Origin: ZC4RG30 sp046047615
GTDB lineage: Bacteria; Pseudomonadota; Gammaproteobacteria; Steroidobacterales; Steroidobacteraceae
Length of the DNA stretch: 43,529 nt
Reading direction: 5' to 3'
Assembly (NCBI GenBank): GCA_046047615.1
Contig: JBJOHO010000085.1
Span: 1-43,529 of the forward strand
Shown here: in pieces, positions 32,753-41,683 of the stretch
Position numbering within the stretch: position 1 is the stretch's first letter
Layout: each line of letters opens with the position of its first letter
Program-made: the position numbers and the translations under genes
The notes under the pieces: generated by a model
The model's database searches: none
Seen by the model: only the letters and a program-made list of their open reading frames with translations
Told to the model about the DNA's origin: nothing

Positions 32753-33733
32753 GTGGAGCAGAACCCGCCGGCGGTGGTCTACAGCGTGGAGCGCGGTCGC
32801 TACGGGCGCTTGACCGCCTATGCCTTCAAGCAGGGCCGCGGAGGCTTCTGGTTCGACGTGCCTGCCGATGACCTGGTCGTCCATGTGGGTTCGCTGTCGC
32901 TGGCCTGCAAGGGTGGACGCGACCTGTTCGGCAGCCTGATCGACAGCTGCAATGCGTTCACCCCTGCGGAGGCGACCGATACCGCAGCGCAGATCGCGGC
33001 ACAGGTCGCGGCCGGTCGTCCCTTCGCCACGCGCCTGCTCGCGCCATATGGTGCGCTGCGGCCCGCCGCCGTGGCGCCGGCACTGGTGCCCTCGCCGGAT
33101 CCCACTGCACCCGCGGTGCCGCAGGCGCTGCCCGCGATGACCGTGGGGTCCGCCACCGTGGGCCTTGCCGCTGCGAAAACCCTGCACGGCGCCGGGCCGG
33201 CGGTGAATCTCTACAACCTGCTGGCGGTGGGCGGGGAACTCAGCCGGCTTGCCGCAGAGCAACGGCGTATGCGCGAGGTGCAGGCAGGCCTGCAGGACTG
33301 TCTTGGACGGCTTTCGGCCGCGGTGGCTCTGCTCGATGTGCCGCAGCGCCTCTTGGCGGCTTGGGCGCTGCTGCCCGGCGGCGTGCCCCGGCGTGGGTCG
33401 GCCACCGTACCGCTGCTGCGCCTGCGGGAGACGGCGGAGCCCGGCCAGTGGGCGCTGGAACTGGGCGTTTCGCTCAAGATCTATCCCACCCCGGAAGCGC
33501 CGGAAGAGGGCCATCTGATCCTGGTGTCCGGCCCGGCCATGCCCGTTGGCGATCCGCACGCGGCGGGCTCGCCGCTGTACCTGCAGTGGGTGCCGGAACC
33601 GGCCGCGGCCCGCGCCGTCGAGGCTTGGTGCGGCGAGCGGGGCGGCGCGACCTTGGAGGCCGAGGTCGATGCGGCCCTGGGCCGCATCGCCATCCATGCG
33701 GCGAGGCTCAGGAGCGTTTCACCAGTCCCGTGA
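32753..33733 (+). CDS. Hypothetical protein of unknown function
   Basis: The 326-residue product has no signal peptide or membrane span and I do not recognise its family. The N-terminal part (residues 1-75) is well ordered (VVYSVERGRYGRLTAYAFKQ, GFWFDVPADDLVVHVGSL). A Pro/Ala-rich linker spans about residues 100-130, an Ala/Leu-rich helical part with possible coiled coil (RLAAEQRRMREVQAGLQ) spans 150-205, and a last beta-rich part spans 215-300. GTG 32753 is taken as start because no in-frame ATG precedes the conserved-looking start; a GGAG-type site is not obvious. Third positions are strongly G/C in this frame, which favours it over the long open frame on the opposite strand. It is the first gene after the tRNA terminator and appears to be single. 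Confidence 0.6.
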   Translation: MEQNPPAVVYSVERGRYGRLTAYAFKQGRGGFWFDVPADDLVVHVGSLSLACKGGRDLFGSLIDSCNAFTPAEATDTAAQIAAQVAAGRPFATRLLAPYGALRPAAVAPALVPSPDPTAPAVPQALPAMTVGSATVGLAAAKTLHGAGPAVNLYNLLAVGGELSRLAAEQRRMREVQAGLQDCLGRLSAAVALLDVPQRLLAAWALLPGGVPRRGSATVPLLRLRETAEPGQWALELGVSLKIYPTPEAPEEGHLILVSGPAMPVGDPHAAGSPLYLQWVPEPAAARAVEAWCGERGGATLEAEVDAALGRIAIHAARLRSVSPVP

Positions 33734-33913
33734 AGACGACCGCGTCGCCGGCCGGGTTCCCCGGTGCAGGCGATGTCTGCGGCGCGCGGACGCTCCGATA
33801 TGGCGGTGATTCATGTTCCCAAATGGAATTATTGTTGCGGCGCGCTAGTGCAGAATCGGCTGCCATCCCGCACCGGCGTTGCCGCCGATCACACAGCCAT
33901 GAGGATTCCACCG

Positions 33914-34777
33914 ATGAGCAGCAAGCACCCGACCACTGACACGCTGCGTGCCGAGGATTGGGCCGGGGAAATGGGCGAGCGTTGGCTGGCCCACCTCGAC
34001 CGTTTCGAGGGCATGATCGCGCCGGTGGGTCAGGCCTTGGTGAGCCATGCGGCCTTCCAGCCCGGCGAGCGTGTGCTCGACATCGGCTGTGGTGGGGGTG
34101 CCACCAGTCGTGCCATCGCAGCGGCGGTCGTCCCCGGCGGCAGCGTCCTGGGCCTCGACATCTCGCCGGCGCTGATCGCTGAGGCCGCGCGCCGGGGTCT
34201 GGCAGCGGGTCTGTCCAACCTGTCCTTCATGACCGCGGATGCGGCCAGCGCGCAGCCGCCCGGCATGCCCTTCGACCGGCTGGTGTCACGCTTCGGTTGC
34301 ATGTTCTTTCCGGACCCGGCCGTGGCCTACGCCAATCTGGCGCGCTGCCTGCGGCCCGGCGGCCGGGCCGATTTCGCAGTCTGGGCGCCGGCCAAGGAAA
34401 ACCCCTGGGTTGCCTCGCTGATGGGCGTGCTGGCCAACCACATCGAGTTGCCGCCGCCGCCACCTGCGGGAACGCCCGGACCCTTCTCGCTGGATGACCC
34501 GCAGCGCTTTGGCAGCATCCTGGCAGCTGCCGGGTTCCGCGATGCCTCGTTCACGCTGTGGCGGGGCGAGCAGATGATCGGCGGCCCCGGCGCCAGCGCG
34601 GCCGAGGCCGCCCGCTTCGTGCTGCAGGCGATGTCCTTCGCGGACATGCTCGACGCCCATCCGCCGGCGGTCCGTGCAGCGGTGCACGAAGACCTGGTGG
34701 GCCTGTTCTCCCGCCACGAGAGCGCCGCGGGTATCGCGATGGGTGCCAACGCCTGGTTGGTCACCGCCTATCGCTGA
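33914..34777 (+). CDS. Class I SAM-dependent methyltransferase
   Basis: The 287-residue cytoplasmic protein has the Rossmann methyltransferase marks. Motif I is ERVLDIGCGGGATS (residues 50-63) and the acidic loop is GLDISPALIAEA. Next come the acidic strand end MTADAAS, PFDRLVSRFGCMFF and ARCLRPGGRADFAVW. It resembles the UbiE/arsenite-type small-molecule methyltransferases, but the substrate is not identifiable. ATG 33914 is chosen because GAGGA lies nine bases upstream; ATG 33899 is in frame and possible. The 180-base gap upstream holds no gene; it has an A/T-rich patch around 33805-33838 that could be a promoter. The last 17 bases overlap the 3' end of the convergent PepSY gene. Confidence 0.88.
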   Translation: MSSKHPTTDTLRAEDWAGEMGERWLAHLDRFEGMIAPVGQALVSHAAFQPGERVLDIGCGGGATSRAIAAAVVPGGSVLGLDISPALIAEAARRGLAAGLSNLSFMTADAASAQPPGMPFDRLVSRFGCMFFPDPAVAYANLARCLRPGGRADFAVWAPAKENPWVASLMGVLANHIELPPPPPAGTPGPFSLDDPQRFGSILAAAGFRDASFTLWRGEQMIGGPGASAAEAARFVLQAMSFADMLDAHPPAVRAAVHEDLVGLFSRHESAAGIAMGANAWLVTAYR

Positions 34778-35885
34778 GGAGACGCCCGCGCGGAGCGCGC
34801 TTTTGCCGCCAGCGCAGCCACCCCGTGATCGCGAGCAGTGCTGGCAGCAGTCCTGACACCAGCACCAGCCAGCGGCCGGCAAGGCCCAGTGCCTCGCCAT
34901 TGTGCAGGGGGTGAAGCCAGGCCAGCAGTGCATCGCCGGCACCTTGCCGGCGGGCATCATGGACCGCCAGCACCCGGCCATCGTAGGCATCGATCCACAC
35001 GTAGCTGTGCGGGAAACGGTCGCCCGGATCCCCCGGTTGCCGCAAGCGGATGCGGAACACGCCCTGTGCGTCCGCGGGAGTGTCCATCCAGCGCGGTTCG
35101 GCGTCGGGCAGGGTGTGTCGTGCCGCGCGCAGTGCCACGTCCACGCTGATGGGTGACTGTCCGGGCAGCGGCCGGGCGGCAAGGGCGGGCGTCGATCGCG
35201 GTGGTGACAAGGGCTGCAGCCAGGAGTCCAGCCGGGCCGGCCACGCCAGCAGGCTGCCCGTCAACGCGAGCAACAGCAGCAGACCTGAACCATAGACACC
35301 TGCCCGGGTATGCAGGTCCCAGGTCCGCCGTGCCGCGCCGCGGCGCCATTGGGGCCGCAACGCGGGCCACCACGCGCCGCGGGGCCACCACAGCAGCAGT
35401 CCACTGGCCAGCGACAGGCACAACACGAGCCCGCCCCAGCCGACCGCCTCCCGACCCGCGTGCTCCAGCAGCAGTTGGTAATGCAGGTCGTAGACGAAGG
35501 TCATGGCCGTCTCGCCCCAGCGGCCGCGCGGCACCACCTGCAGCGTGCAAGGGTCGACCGAGAACAGCAGCGGCGCGTGCAGCTTCGAGGCGGCTGCCGC
35601 GTCCTGCAGGCGCGCGTGCACCGGCACGCCCGGCCCACGTGGCAACTCCAGGCGCCAGCGCCCGGTGGCACCGGCGGGCGCGGCGGCCTGCAAGGCTTCC
35701 AGCACCGGTTGCCACGCCAGCGGTCCTGTGCAGTGGCCCTCGACCGCCGGCCGGGGCTGCAGCCAGCGGTCGATCTGCGGGTAGAACACCAGCAGGCTGC
35801 CGGTGAGGCCGACCAGCACGAACCACAGGCCCAGCGACAGCCCCAGCCAGAGGTGCAGCGTCAACCAGGCCCGGCGTGCGGACAT
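34761..35885 (-). CDS. PepSY-associated membrane protein
   Basis: The 374-residue inner-membrane protein has the PepSY_TM layout. The first span is LHLWLGLSLGLWFVLVGLTG, and two spans in the middle (LVLCLSLASGLLLWW and VYGSGLLLLLALTGSLLAW) flank the segment WDLHTRAGVY. The last span is LVLVSGLLPALLAITGW. Histidines in the first, second and fourth spans or at their edges (LHLWLG, YDLHYQ, DLHTRAG, LHPLHNGE) could bind haem or metal, as in iron-reductase-like PepSY proteins. Such genes commonly follow siderophore-type TonB receptors and are thought to reduce or release the imported metal. It starts four bases after the TonB receptor stop and is the last gene of the minus-strand block. Confidence 0.88.
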   Translation of the reverse strand: MSARRAWLTLHLWLGLSLGLWFVLVGLTGSLLVFYPQIDRWLQPRPAVEGHCTGPLAWQPVLEALQAAAPAGATGRWRLELPRGPGVPVHARLQDAAAASKLHAPLLFSVDPCTLQVVPRGRWGETAMTFVYDLHYQLLLEHAGREAVGWGGLVLCLSLASGLLLWWPRGAWWPALRPQWRRGAARRTWDLHTRAGVYGSGLLLLLALTGSLLAWPARLDSWLQPLSPPRSTPALAARPLPGQSPISVDVALRAARHTLPDAEPRWMDTPADAQGVFRIRLRQPGDPGDRFPHSYVWIDAYDGRVLAVHDARRQGAGDALLAWLHPLHNGEALGLAGRWLVLVSGLLPALLAITGWLRWRQKRAPRGRLLSDRR

Positions 35886-35889
35886 GGGT

Positions 35890-37899
35890 TCAGCGCTCCA
35901 GCTTGAGACCCAGGTGCGCGCTGCGGCCGCTGCCCGGCGCATGCAGCGACTGGACGCCGTCCCACCACACGTATTCGTGGTACTTGTCGAAGACGTTCTT
36001 GATCTGCATCTGGACCTGCAGCTGCGCCGATGCCTGCCAGCGGCCCCCCAGGTCCAGCAGCGTGAAGCTGCCGTAGCGGGCGGTACTGTTGCTGCGCTCA
36101 AGGTAATAGGACGATTGGCCCGTGAGCTGGCCGGTCAGGGTCAGCTGCGGCGTCACGCGGTGCTCGATGCCCGCCGAATAAAGGCGGTGCGGCACGTGGT
36201 CGATCTCCTTGCCTTGGCTGAGCGGCAGCGAACTCTCGGCCTTGAGGATCTTCGAGTCCTGCCAGGACATCGCCGCCCACACCGAGGTGCCGTCGACGGG
36301 TTCCGCGTTCAGCTGCAGATCGAGGCCGTTGCGGCGCGTGCGGCCGATGTTTTCGGCATCGTTCGCCGGATCGTTGAGCTTGCGGCGTGCCTCGTTGCTC
36401 GCGGTCTGCTCCCACAGCGTGAGCCGCCCCTCGACGTGGTCACCGAAGCGGAACTTGCTGCCCAGTTCCCAGCCCTCGTTGATCGAGGGCGCCAAGGCGC
36501 TGCTCTGGTTCACCGCATAGGAGGCAGTGCCCACGCCGACCTGGAAGCTGCGGCCCCAGTTGGCGTAGTAGGAGGCGCGTCCGCCGGGCGCATAGATCGC
36601 GCTGAACTTGGGCTGGCTCACGGTGCCGTAGTCGTTGATGGCATAGCGCAGGCCGTTGCGGCGGTTGAGGTAGCTGCCGTCGACCTGGTCCACGCGCCAG
36701 GCGGGCACCAGCTTCAGGCCGCTGGCCGGCTGCAGCACCGCCTGCAGGTAAGCGCCGCGGATGTCGAAATCGAACTGCTGGTCACGCGTCTGTGCGGTGC
36801 GCGTCCGCAGCGCCGTGTTGTAGCGCTGGCTGACATTGTCCTGCCATTCGGCGTCCACGCCGCCCTCCAGCGTGACCTCTCCCAGCCGCGTCGCGCCCGC
36901 GCTCCACGTGAGCGTGCTGGCGGCGCCGTAGTGGCGCTCATCGGTGTAGCGTTCCTGTTGCGACACACCGGCCGAGAAACGCACGAAGCGCCGGTCCGAA
37001 AGGTCGTTGGCGTAGGCCAGCGCATTCCACGACAGCGAATCACCCAGCGCGATGCTGGCGCGCAGGGCTCCCTGGGTCAGCAGCCGGTGGCCACCGTCGC
37101 TGGCGTTGTGGGCGGGCGACTGCGTCGGGTCGGTCTTCACCTCGGCCTGCGTGAGGTAGCCGGCCTCCTCGGACTCCAGGTCGGTGTGGCGCAGTGACAG
37201 GCCCAGGCTGTGCCCACCGTCGAGGCTGATGGTCCATTTGCCGGCCAGCGACGTCTTCTCGCTGTCGGAGTGGTCGCGATGCCCGCTTGAGCGCTGGTAG
37301 GCCGCGGTGTAGTTCTGGGCCAGCACCGTGCCGGAGATGCCGGCGACGGCCTGCGCATCCAACGTGTCGAAACTGCCGTAGGCGACGCGACCGCGCAGGA
37401 AGTTGCCGCCCGTCCAGGTGCGCACATCAGCACTGCCGGCGATGTTGTGCAGGCCGTGCCGTGGGTCGTTCGTGCCGCGCACCACCTCGATGGCGGCGAT
37501 CTCCAGCGGCTGCAGCATGTCCAGGTAGGGCATGTTGCCGTCGTTGCTGTTGGACGGGATGCCGTCCACCAGCAGCTTGATGGCGTTGATCTCGCCTTCG
37601 CCGTTGAAGCCGCGGAAGGAGAGCTTGCCTGAGACAGTGCCCTGGTTGAACTGCGTCAGCATGACGCCGGGCACTTTCGAGAACAGCTGCCAGGCCTGGG
37701 TGACGTTGGCATCCTGCAGGCGCGCGGCGCCAAGGATGTCGACGGAACTGAGCACGGCGCTGGCCTGCAGGGCGCCCATGCGCTGGGCGGTGACGGTGAC
37801 TTCACCCAGTTGCAGCGCCGTGTCGTCGACGCTGGCGGCGTGGCTGCAGACAGGGAGGGCCAAAGCGAGGCCCGGGAGGAAACGGACGAGGGAAGACAT
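35890..37899 (-). CDS. TonB-dependent receptor, metal/siderophore type
   Basis: The 669-residue outer-membrane receptor has a signal peptide (FLPGLALALPVCSHA), a TonB-box-like LQLGEVTVTAQRMG and a plug domain with LFSKVPGVMLTQFNQGT, LSFRGFNGEGE and AIEVVRGTNDPRHGLHNIAG. The beta barrel follows and contains the typical TWSAGATRLGEVTL and IKNVFDKYHEYVW segments. Its size matches siderophore or metal-chelate receptors rather than the larger carbohydrate type at 15445. The start 37899 has AAGGAC seven to twelve bases upstream on the minus strand. Downstream lies the PepSY gene, upstream DUF2946 and a HupE-type permease. The context says metal or metal-chelate import, though the exact ligand (iron, copper, nickel or cobalt) is open. 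The C terminus ends LKLER without the usual aromatic last residue. Confidence 0.92.
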   Translation of the reverse strand: MSSLVRFLPGLALALPVCSHAASVDDTALQLGEVTVTAQRMGALQASAVLSSVDILGAARLQDANVTQAWQLFSKVPGVMLTQFNQGTVSGKLSFRGFNGEGEINAIKLLVDGIPSNSNDGNMPYLDMLQPLEIAAIEVVRGTNDPRHGLHNIAGSADVRTWTGGNFLRGRVAYGSFDTLDAQAVAGISGTVLAQNYTAAYQRSSGHRDHSDSEKTSLAGKWTISLDGGHSLGLSLRHTDLESEEAGYLTQAEVKTDPTQSPAHNASDGGHRLLTQGALRASIALGDSLSWNALAYANDLSDRRFVRFSAGVSQQERYTDERHYGAASTLTWSAGATRLGEVTLEGGVDAEWQDNVSQRYNTALRTRTAQTRDQQFDFDIRGAYLQAVLQPASGLKLVPAWRVDQVDGSYLNRRNGLRYAINDYGTVSQPKFSAIYAPGGRASYYANWGRSFQVGVGTASYAVNQSSALAPSINEGWELGSKFRFGDHVEGRLTLWEQTASNEARRKLNDPANDAENIGRTRRNGLDLQLNAEPVDGTSVWAAMSWQDSKILKAESSLPLSQGKEIDHVPHRLYSAGIEHRVTPQLTLTGQLTGQSSYYLERSNSTARYGSFTLLDLGGRWQASAQLQVQMQIKNVFDKYHEYVWWDGVQSLHAPGSGRSAHLGLKLER

Positions 37900-37965
37900 G
37901 AGGTGTCCTTGAAAATCCGGATGAACGCGCGCAGGCCGGCACGGGGCCGACGGCTGCGACAGGGC

Positions 37966-37980
37966 GGGCCGGTACGGCCC
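37966..37980 (-). other. Small palindrome between DUF2946 and TonB receptor genes
   Basis: GGGCCG and CGGCCC form a six-base stem with a three-base loop, in the 88-base gap (37900-37988) upstream of the receptor start. It could be a protein-binding site or an mRNA hairpin that sets the level of receptor against the upstream genes. No T run follows in the minus direction and no clear metal-regulator box is seen. Confidence 0.3.
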
Positions 37981-37988
37981 ACGGGCGA

Positions 37989-38378
37989 TCAGGCGGACAG
38001 GACGGGAGGACCTCGGGGCAGCCGCGCGCGACCTTGGGACTGCAGCGGCGTGGGCAGGACGGAGACCGATGCCGCATGTGGCGCCGTCGGCCACGGCAGG
38101 ACCTGGAACCAGGCATCCGTCGCGGCCAGCGGCGTGACATCTGCGGCCGCGAAGCTGCAGCCGGGCGCGTGCGGGCGGGCGCCGGAGCCGGCGTCATCGG
38201 AACCCGCGGGCCCGTTGTTGCCCTGCCAGGTGGCACCGGAGCAGAGCTTCAGGGGCACGCCAGAACCGCCGGCATCCAGCATGTGGCCCGCCGGCACCAG
38301 CGCACGCAACAGCAGCGCGAACAGCAGCAGGGCGCTGAGCGGCGTGTTGCGGTGCAGCCAGTGGGCGAGCTGGGTCAT
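37989..38378 (-). CDS. DUF2946 family protein
   Basis: The 129-residue product fits the DUF2946 pattern: an N-terminal hydrophobic span (LSALLLFALLLRALVPAGHM), a Cys-containing middle (LKLCSG and PGCSFA), a second weakly hydrophobic part, and a C-terminal RGPP. Members are small exported or membrane proteins found next to TonB receptors and copper genes; their molecular role is not known. The Cys and His residues suggest metal contact but this is inference. The start overlaps the MFS stop by four bases (ATGA), so it is translationally coupled. It lies 89 bases before the TonB receptor start. Confidence 0.8.
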   Translation of the reverse strand: MTQLAHWLHRNTPLSALLLFALLLRALVPAGHMLDAGGSGVPLKLCSGATWQGNNGPAGSDDAGSGARPHAPGCSFAAADVTPLAATDAWFQVLPWPTAPHAASVSVLPTPLQSQGRARLPRGPPVLSA

Positions 38379-39538
38379 GGCGCGCGCGAGGGTAGCAGGG
38401 CGAGTGTGGCCAGCCAAGTCAGGCCCACCACCAGCAGGCAACCCCACCACAGGCCGTGGGCCTGCAAGGGCAGCCAGATCTGCGGGGTGAGGACCGTGCA
38501 CAGCGCGCCCATCTGGCTCATCAGTCCGGCGGCGGCGGCGCCGCGCGAGGGGTCGCGGATCACGCGCGGCAAAGTCGAGGTGACCAGCGCCATCGCCGCG
38601 CCGGAGGTCAGCATCCACACCCCCAGACCCGCGGTCACCGACGTGGCCGAGCCTCCCGGGACGAGCACCAGGCTGCAACCGAGCAGGCTCAGGGCGGCCG
38701 TCGACCGCAACAGCGTCGCCGGCGCCCAGCCGCGCCCGAGCAACAGTGCCGTCAGCGCACCACCCGGAATCATGGCGAGGTTGACCAGCGACAGCAGCCG
38801 GGCCGCATCGCCGGCCGGCACGCCATGGGCGCGGGCGTGCCAGACAGGGAAGATGGCCGTGACACCGAAGCCCATCACCACCAGCATGCCGAAGGCCAGC
38901 GCCACGCGCAGCGGACCCTTGTCGGTGTAGGCCGCGAGCAGTCCGCGGCCGGCGCGTGGCGCGGCCAGGCTGCGCGGCGGCTGCGGCAGGAACAGGCTGA
39001 TGAGGAACAACAGTGCGAAGGCCGCGGCATGCACCCCATAGCCGCTGCGCCAAAGCAGCGTGCCCGCGAAGGCCCCGGACAGCAGCAGACCCGTCGACAC
39101 GCCGACCGGCGTGTAGGTCGACCATACCGCCATGGCCCTGCCGCGGTCCGCATCGCGCATGGTCGCCATGATGAGCGCGGGCGCTGCCGAGTAGGCGCCG
39201 ACCAGGATGCAGCCCTCCAGCAGGCGCAGCGCCAGGAAGGTCTGAAGATCAGGCGCCACGGTGTAGAGCAGGTTGGCGATGACGCCCAGCAGCGCCGCGC
39301 CCATCAACGTGGTCCGTGCACCGATGCGGTCCGCCAGTGTGCCGCCGAGTGTGGCCAGCAGCGCCGACGGTACGGCCATCAAGGACAGCATCAGGCCGAA
39401 CTGCGCCGGCGTGGCGCCGAGCTGCGACTGGAAATCCGCCTGCAGAGGAATGACCTTGGACAGCGAGGCCGAGCCCAGCACGCCGTAGAGGTAGATGATG
39501 GCGACAGCCCACCAGCTGCCGGCGGGAATCCGCGGCAT
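38375..39538 (-). CDS. MFS transporter
   Basis: The 387-residue protein has about 12 membrane spans. The loop 2-3 signature is GGTLADRIGARTTLMG, followed by LRLLEGCILVGAYSAAPALI and MRDADRGRAMAVWSTY. No substrate-specific motif is recognised; the shape is that of small-molecule exporters or importers of the general MFS type. It starts at 39538 in a one-base overlap with the stop of DUF1295 (TGATG), and its end overlaps DUF2946 by four bases. It may export a chelator or take up a chelate in the metal-related block, but that is only from context. Confidence 0.86.
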   Translation of the reverse strand: MPRIPAGSWWAVAIIYLYGVLGSASLSKVIPLQADFQSQLGATPAQFGLMLSLMAVPSALLATLGGTLADRIGARTTLMGAALLGVIANLLYTVAPDLQTFLALRLLEGCILVGAYSAAPALIMATMRDADRGRAMAVWSTYTPVGVSTGLLLSGAFAGTLLWRSGYGVHAAAFALLFLISLFLPQPPRSLAAPRAGRGLLAAYTDKGPLRVALAFGMLVVMGFGVTAIFPVWHARAHGVPAGDAARLLSLVNLAMIPGGALTALLLGRGWAPATLLRSTAALSLLGCSLVLVPGGSATSVTAGLGVWMLTSGAAMALVTSTLPRVIRDPSRGAAAAGLMSQMGALCTVLTPQIWLPLQAHGLWWGCLLVVGLTWLATLALLPSRAP

Positions 39539-40320
39539 CAGGAGGCCGGGCGCTGTGGCCAGCGCGGCAGGAAGGCCGGCGTGCGGCGGATGTAGTCGGC
39601 GTAGTCCGGCCGGCGCTCGCCGATGTCCTTTTCCAGCAGGGCGACGCCGGAGATCTTCAGCAGCAGCCAGGTCATGAGCACGGGACCGGGCAGCGTCCAC
39701 CAGGCACCGGCCTGCACGGCCATGAGGTAGAAGCCCCACCACAGGCACGCGTTGCCGAAGTAGTTGGGGTGGCGCGTGAGTGCCCACAGGCCACGGTCGA
39801 GCACCTTGCCGGCGTTGGCCGGGTCGGCCTTGAAGCGCGACAACTGCCAGTCGCCGCCGGCCTCGAACACCATGCCCGCGAGCCACAGCAGTACGCCGGC
39901 CACGTCAAGCAGCCCCAGCGGCGCCGGCGAGTTGATGGCGCCGAGCAGCGGCAGCGACACCACCCAGGCCAGCCCGGCCTGCAGGCCGAAGACAATGTAG
40001 AGGCTCTTGAAGGCGAAACCGGGGGAGTTGTTGCGGCGGATCGCCGCATAGCGGTGGTCCTCGGCGTGGCCCCAGTTGCGCAGCGTGAGGTAGACCGACA
40101 GCCGCAGCGCCCACAGGCCGGTCAGCACCAGCACCAGCGTCGTGCGCGGCGTGCCGGGCACGGCGCCCCAGGCGTAGACCCCGGCAGCCAGCAGGAACAT
40201 CAGCGACCAGAGCGAGTCCACCAGCGTGACGTTGCGCAGCGGCAGGCTGGCCAGCCAGCCGGCGATGCCCAGCCCCAGCAGGGCCATGAGGCCCTGCAAC
40301 CACAGCGCGCCGTCGAACAT
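39538..40320 (-). CDS. DUF1295 membrane protein (isoprenylcysteine methyltransferase/steroid reductase-like)
   Basis: The 260-residue protein has about seven spans and the DUF1295 marks: RNVTLVDSLWSLMFLL, LWALRLSVYLTLRNWGH, EDHRYAAIRRNN and the C-terminal block DRGLWALTRHPNYFGNACLWWG. The HPNYFG block and the following LLEKDIGERRPDYADYIRRT are shared with isoprenylcysteine carboxyl methyltransferases and C-terminal steroid 5-alpha-reductase domains, which bind SAM or NADPH at the membrane face. The bacterial members have no settled reaction. It lies 11 bases after the anchor protein gene and shares one base with the MFS start. Confidence 0.9.
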   Translation of the reverse strand: MFDGALWLQGLMALLGLGIAGWLASLPLRNVTLVDSLWSLMFLLAAGVYAWGAVPGTPRTTLVLVLTGLWALRLSVYLTLRNWGHAEDHRYAAIRRNNSPGFAFKSLYIVFGLQAGLAWVVSLPLLGAINSPAPLGLLDVAGVLLWLAGMVFEAGGDWQLSRFKADPANAGKVLDRGLWALTRHPNYFGNACLWWGFYLMAVQAGAWWTLPGPVLMTWLLLKISGVALLEKDIGERRPDYADYIRRTPAFLPRWPQRPAS

Positions 40321-40331
40321 GGGGAGATTCC

Positions 40332-40994
40332 TTACGGGATGATGCCGTAGTTGACCAAGCTGTCCTGGTAGCCGGTGACCGTCAGGGTGATGGTGATCGG
40401 GCCATCGCTGGTGTTGAGCCAGAACCAGCCGTGCTCGCCGGAGAAGGGCGCCACCAGCGAGCCATGGCCCGCCTTCGTGCCGTCCACTTCCTCATAGCGC
40501 ACCCAGAATTTCTCGCCCAGCTTCGGATCGTGGCCGTGGTAGTCCACATAGACCTGTCCGCCCTCGACGCTCCAGCTGTAGGTGAGCATCTTGCCGGCAG
40601 CCATCTTCGCCTTGACCTCGGTCTTCTCGTCGAGGCCCAGGCGGATCTTGAGGGTCTCGGTCCTGGGCGCGGCATCCTGTTTCTGGTGCACCGCCGGGTT
40701 GGGCAGCGGGACCGGGTCGCGGCCATCACCGACCACGACCGTCGAGGCCAGCGCGGCATTGCCCCCCACGACCTCCTGCAGCACGACGGTCTGGCCGTCG
40801 CCAGCCGCTGTCGCAGCGCCGGTAGCGCCACCCGGGCTGCCCATGGCCGTGAGACCGAGCAGACGGCCCGTGCCCAAGGGGTCGAAGCCACGCTCGGCAG
40901 GCAGGATCACGGTGAACAACAGCACGATCGCCACGGCGATGGCGACGAGCACGCCGACAAGCAGGCGACGTGGAGCAGGTGCGGGAGTGTTCAT
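40332..40994 (-). CDS. Single-span transmembrane anchor protein
   Basis: The 220-residue product has one N-terminal membrane span (LLVGVLVAIAVAIVLLFTV) with a short cytoplasmic Arg-containing head. A Gly/Ala-rich linker follows, and then a periplasmic domain (about 110-220) with KIRLGLDEKTEVKAKM, YSWSVEGGQVYVDYHGHD and GEHGWFWLNTSDGPITITL. The last part looks like an all-beta domain with an aromatic ligand-like HGWFWLN loop. Databases commonly call this family a transmembrane anchor protein; its job is not defined. It is found beside HupE/UreJ permeases, as here (start overlaps the HupE stop by four bases). HGHD and GEHG may touch metal. Confidence 0.72.
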   Translation of the reverse strand: MNTPAPAPRRLLVGVLVAIAVAIVLLFTVILPAERGFDPLGTGRLLGLTAMGSPGGATGAATAAGDGQTVVLQEVVGGNAALASTVVVGDGRDPVPLPNPAVHQKQDAAPRTETLKIRLGLDEKTEVKAKMAAGKMLTYSWSVEGGQVYVDYHGHDPKLGEKFWVRYEEVDGTKAGHGSLVAPFSGEHGWFWLNTSDGPITITLTVTGYQDSLVNYGIIP

Positions 40995-41683
40995 GAGGGC
41001 GTGTGTCCTTCAAGGAAATGGAGCGACAGCTGGTACCCGCAGAGCAGCAGCCCGGCGGTGACGAGCAGCCAGTTGGCGCGCCGCGCCGTTGCACTGAAGC
41101 GGCTGCTGCGGCGCCAGGCCGTGAACAGCAGGACCATGGCGGCCAGCGCCACCAGTTGGCCGAGTTCGACGCCGAGGTTGAAGGCGACGAGGTTGCCGGC
41201 CAGGCCGTCCGGCGACAGCGACAACTCCTGCAGCTTGGTGGCAAGCCCCAGCCCATGCACAAGGCCGAAGCCGAACACGGCGAGACGCGTGTCGGGCATG
41301 CCGCGCAGGCCTTGGAAGGCGCCAAGGTTCTCAAGGCCCTTCCAGGTCACCGACAAGCCGATGACCGCGTCCACCAGGAAAGCATCGGCCTGCCACCCCA
41401 GCAGCACGCTGGAAAGCAGCGTGACCGTGTGGCCGAGGGCGAACAGCGATGCATAGACGGCAACATCCTTCAGACGGTGCAGGAAGAAGATGACGCCGGC
41501 GAGGAACAGCAGGTGGTCGTAGCCGGTGACCATGTGCTTGGCGCCGAGGTAGACGAAGGGCCCGAAGGCGACGCCTTCGACCCCCTCGACGAAGCCTGCA
41601 TCCTTGCCGGAAACGCCGTGCGCCACCGCCACGGCTGGCAGTGCCAACAGTGCGAGCATTGCCAGGAGATTGCGCTGTTTCAT
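40991..41683 (-). CDS. HupE/UreJ family permease
   Basis: The 230-residue protein has a signal peptide (LLAMLALLALPAVAVA) whose cleavage leaves His as the first residue (HGVSGKD), as in nickel-binding HupE. About six spans follow. The family motif is TGYDHLLFLAGVIFFL (D56-H57), followed by FALGHTVTLL and VFGFGLVHGLGLA, in which conserved His/Asp are metal ligands. HupE/UreJ proteins move nickel or cobalt across the inner membrane and are linked to hydrogenase or urease in other bacteria; neither is present here. It is coupled to the anchor protein (four-base overlap) and its start overlaps the alkB stop (41680-41683). A role in metal import with the TonB receptor downstream is likely. Confidence 0.9.
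   Translation of the reverse strand: MKQRNLLAMLALLALPAVAVAHGVSGKDAGFVEGVEGVAFGPFVYLGAKHMVTGYDHLLFLAGVIFFLHRLKDVAVYASLFALGHTVTLLSSVLLGWQADAFLVDAVIGLSVTWKGLENLGAFQGLRGMPDTRLAVFGFGLVHGLGLATKLQELSLSPDGLAGNLVAFNLGVELGQLVALAAMVLLFTAWRRSSRFSATARRANWLLVTAGLLLCGYQLSLHFLEGHTPS

Noticed and set aside
32687..33697. 336-codon minus-strand frame opposite the hypothetical gene
   Set aside because: Its composition is Arg/Gln/His-rich with no ordered hydrophobic pattern, whereas the plus frame has G/C third positions and normal protein composition.
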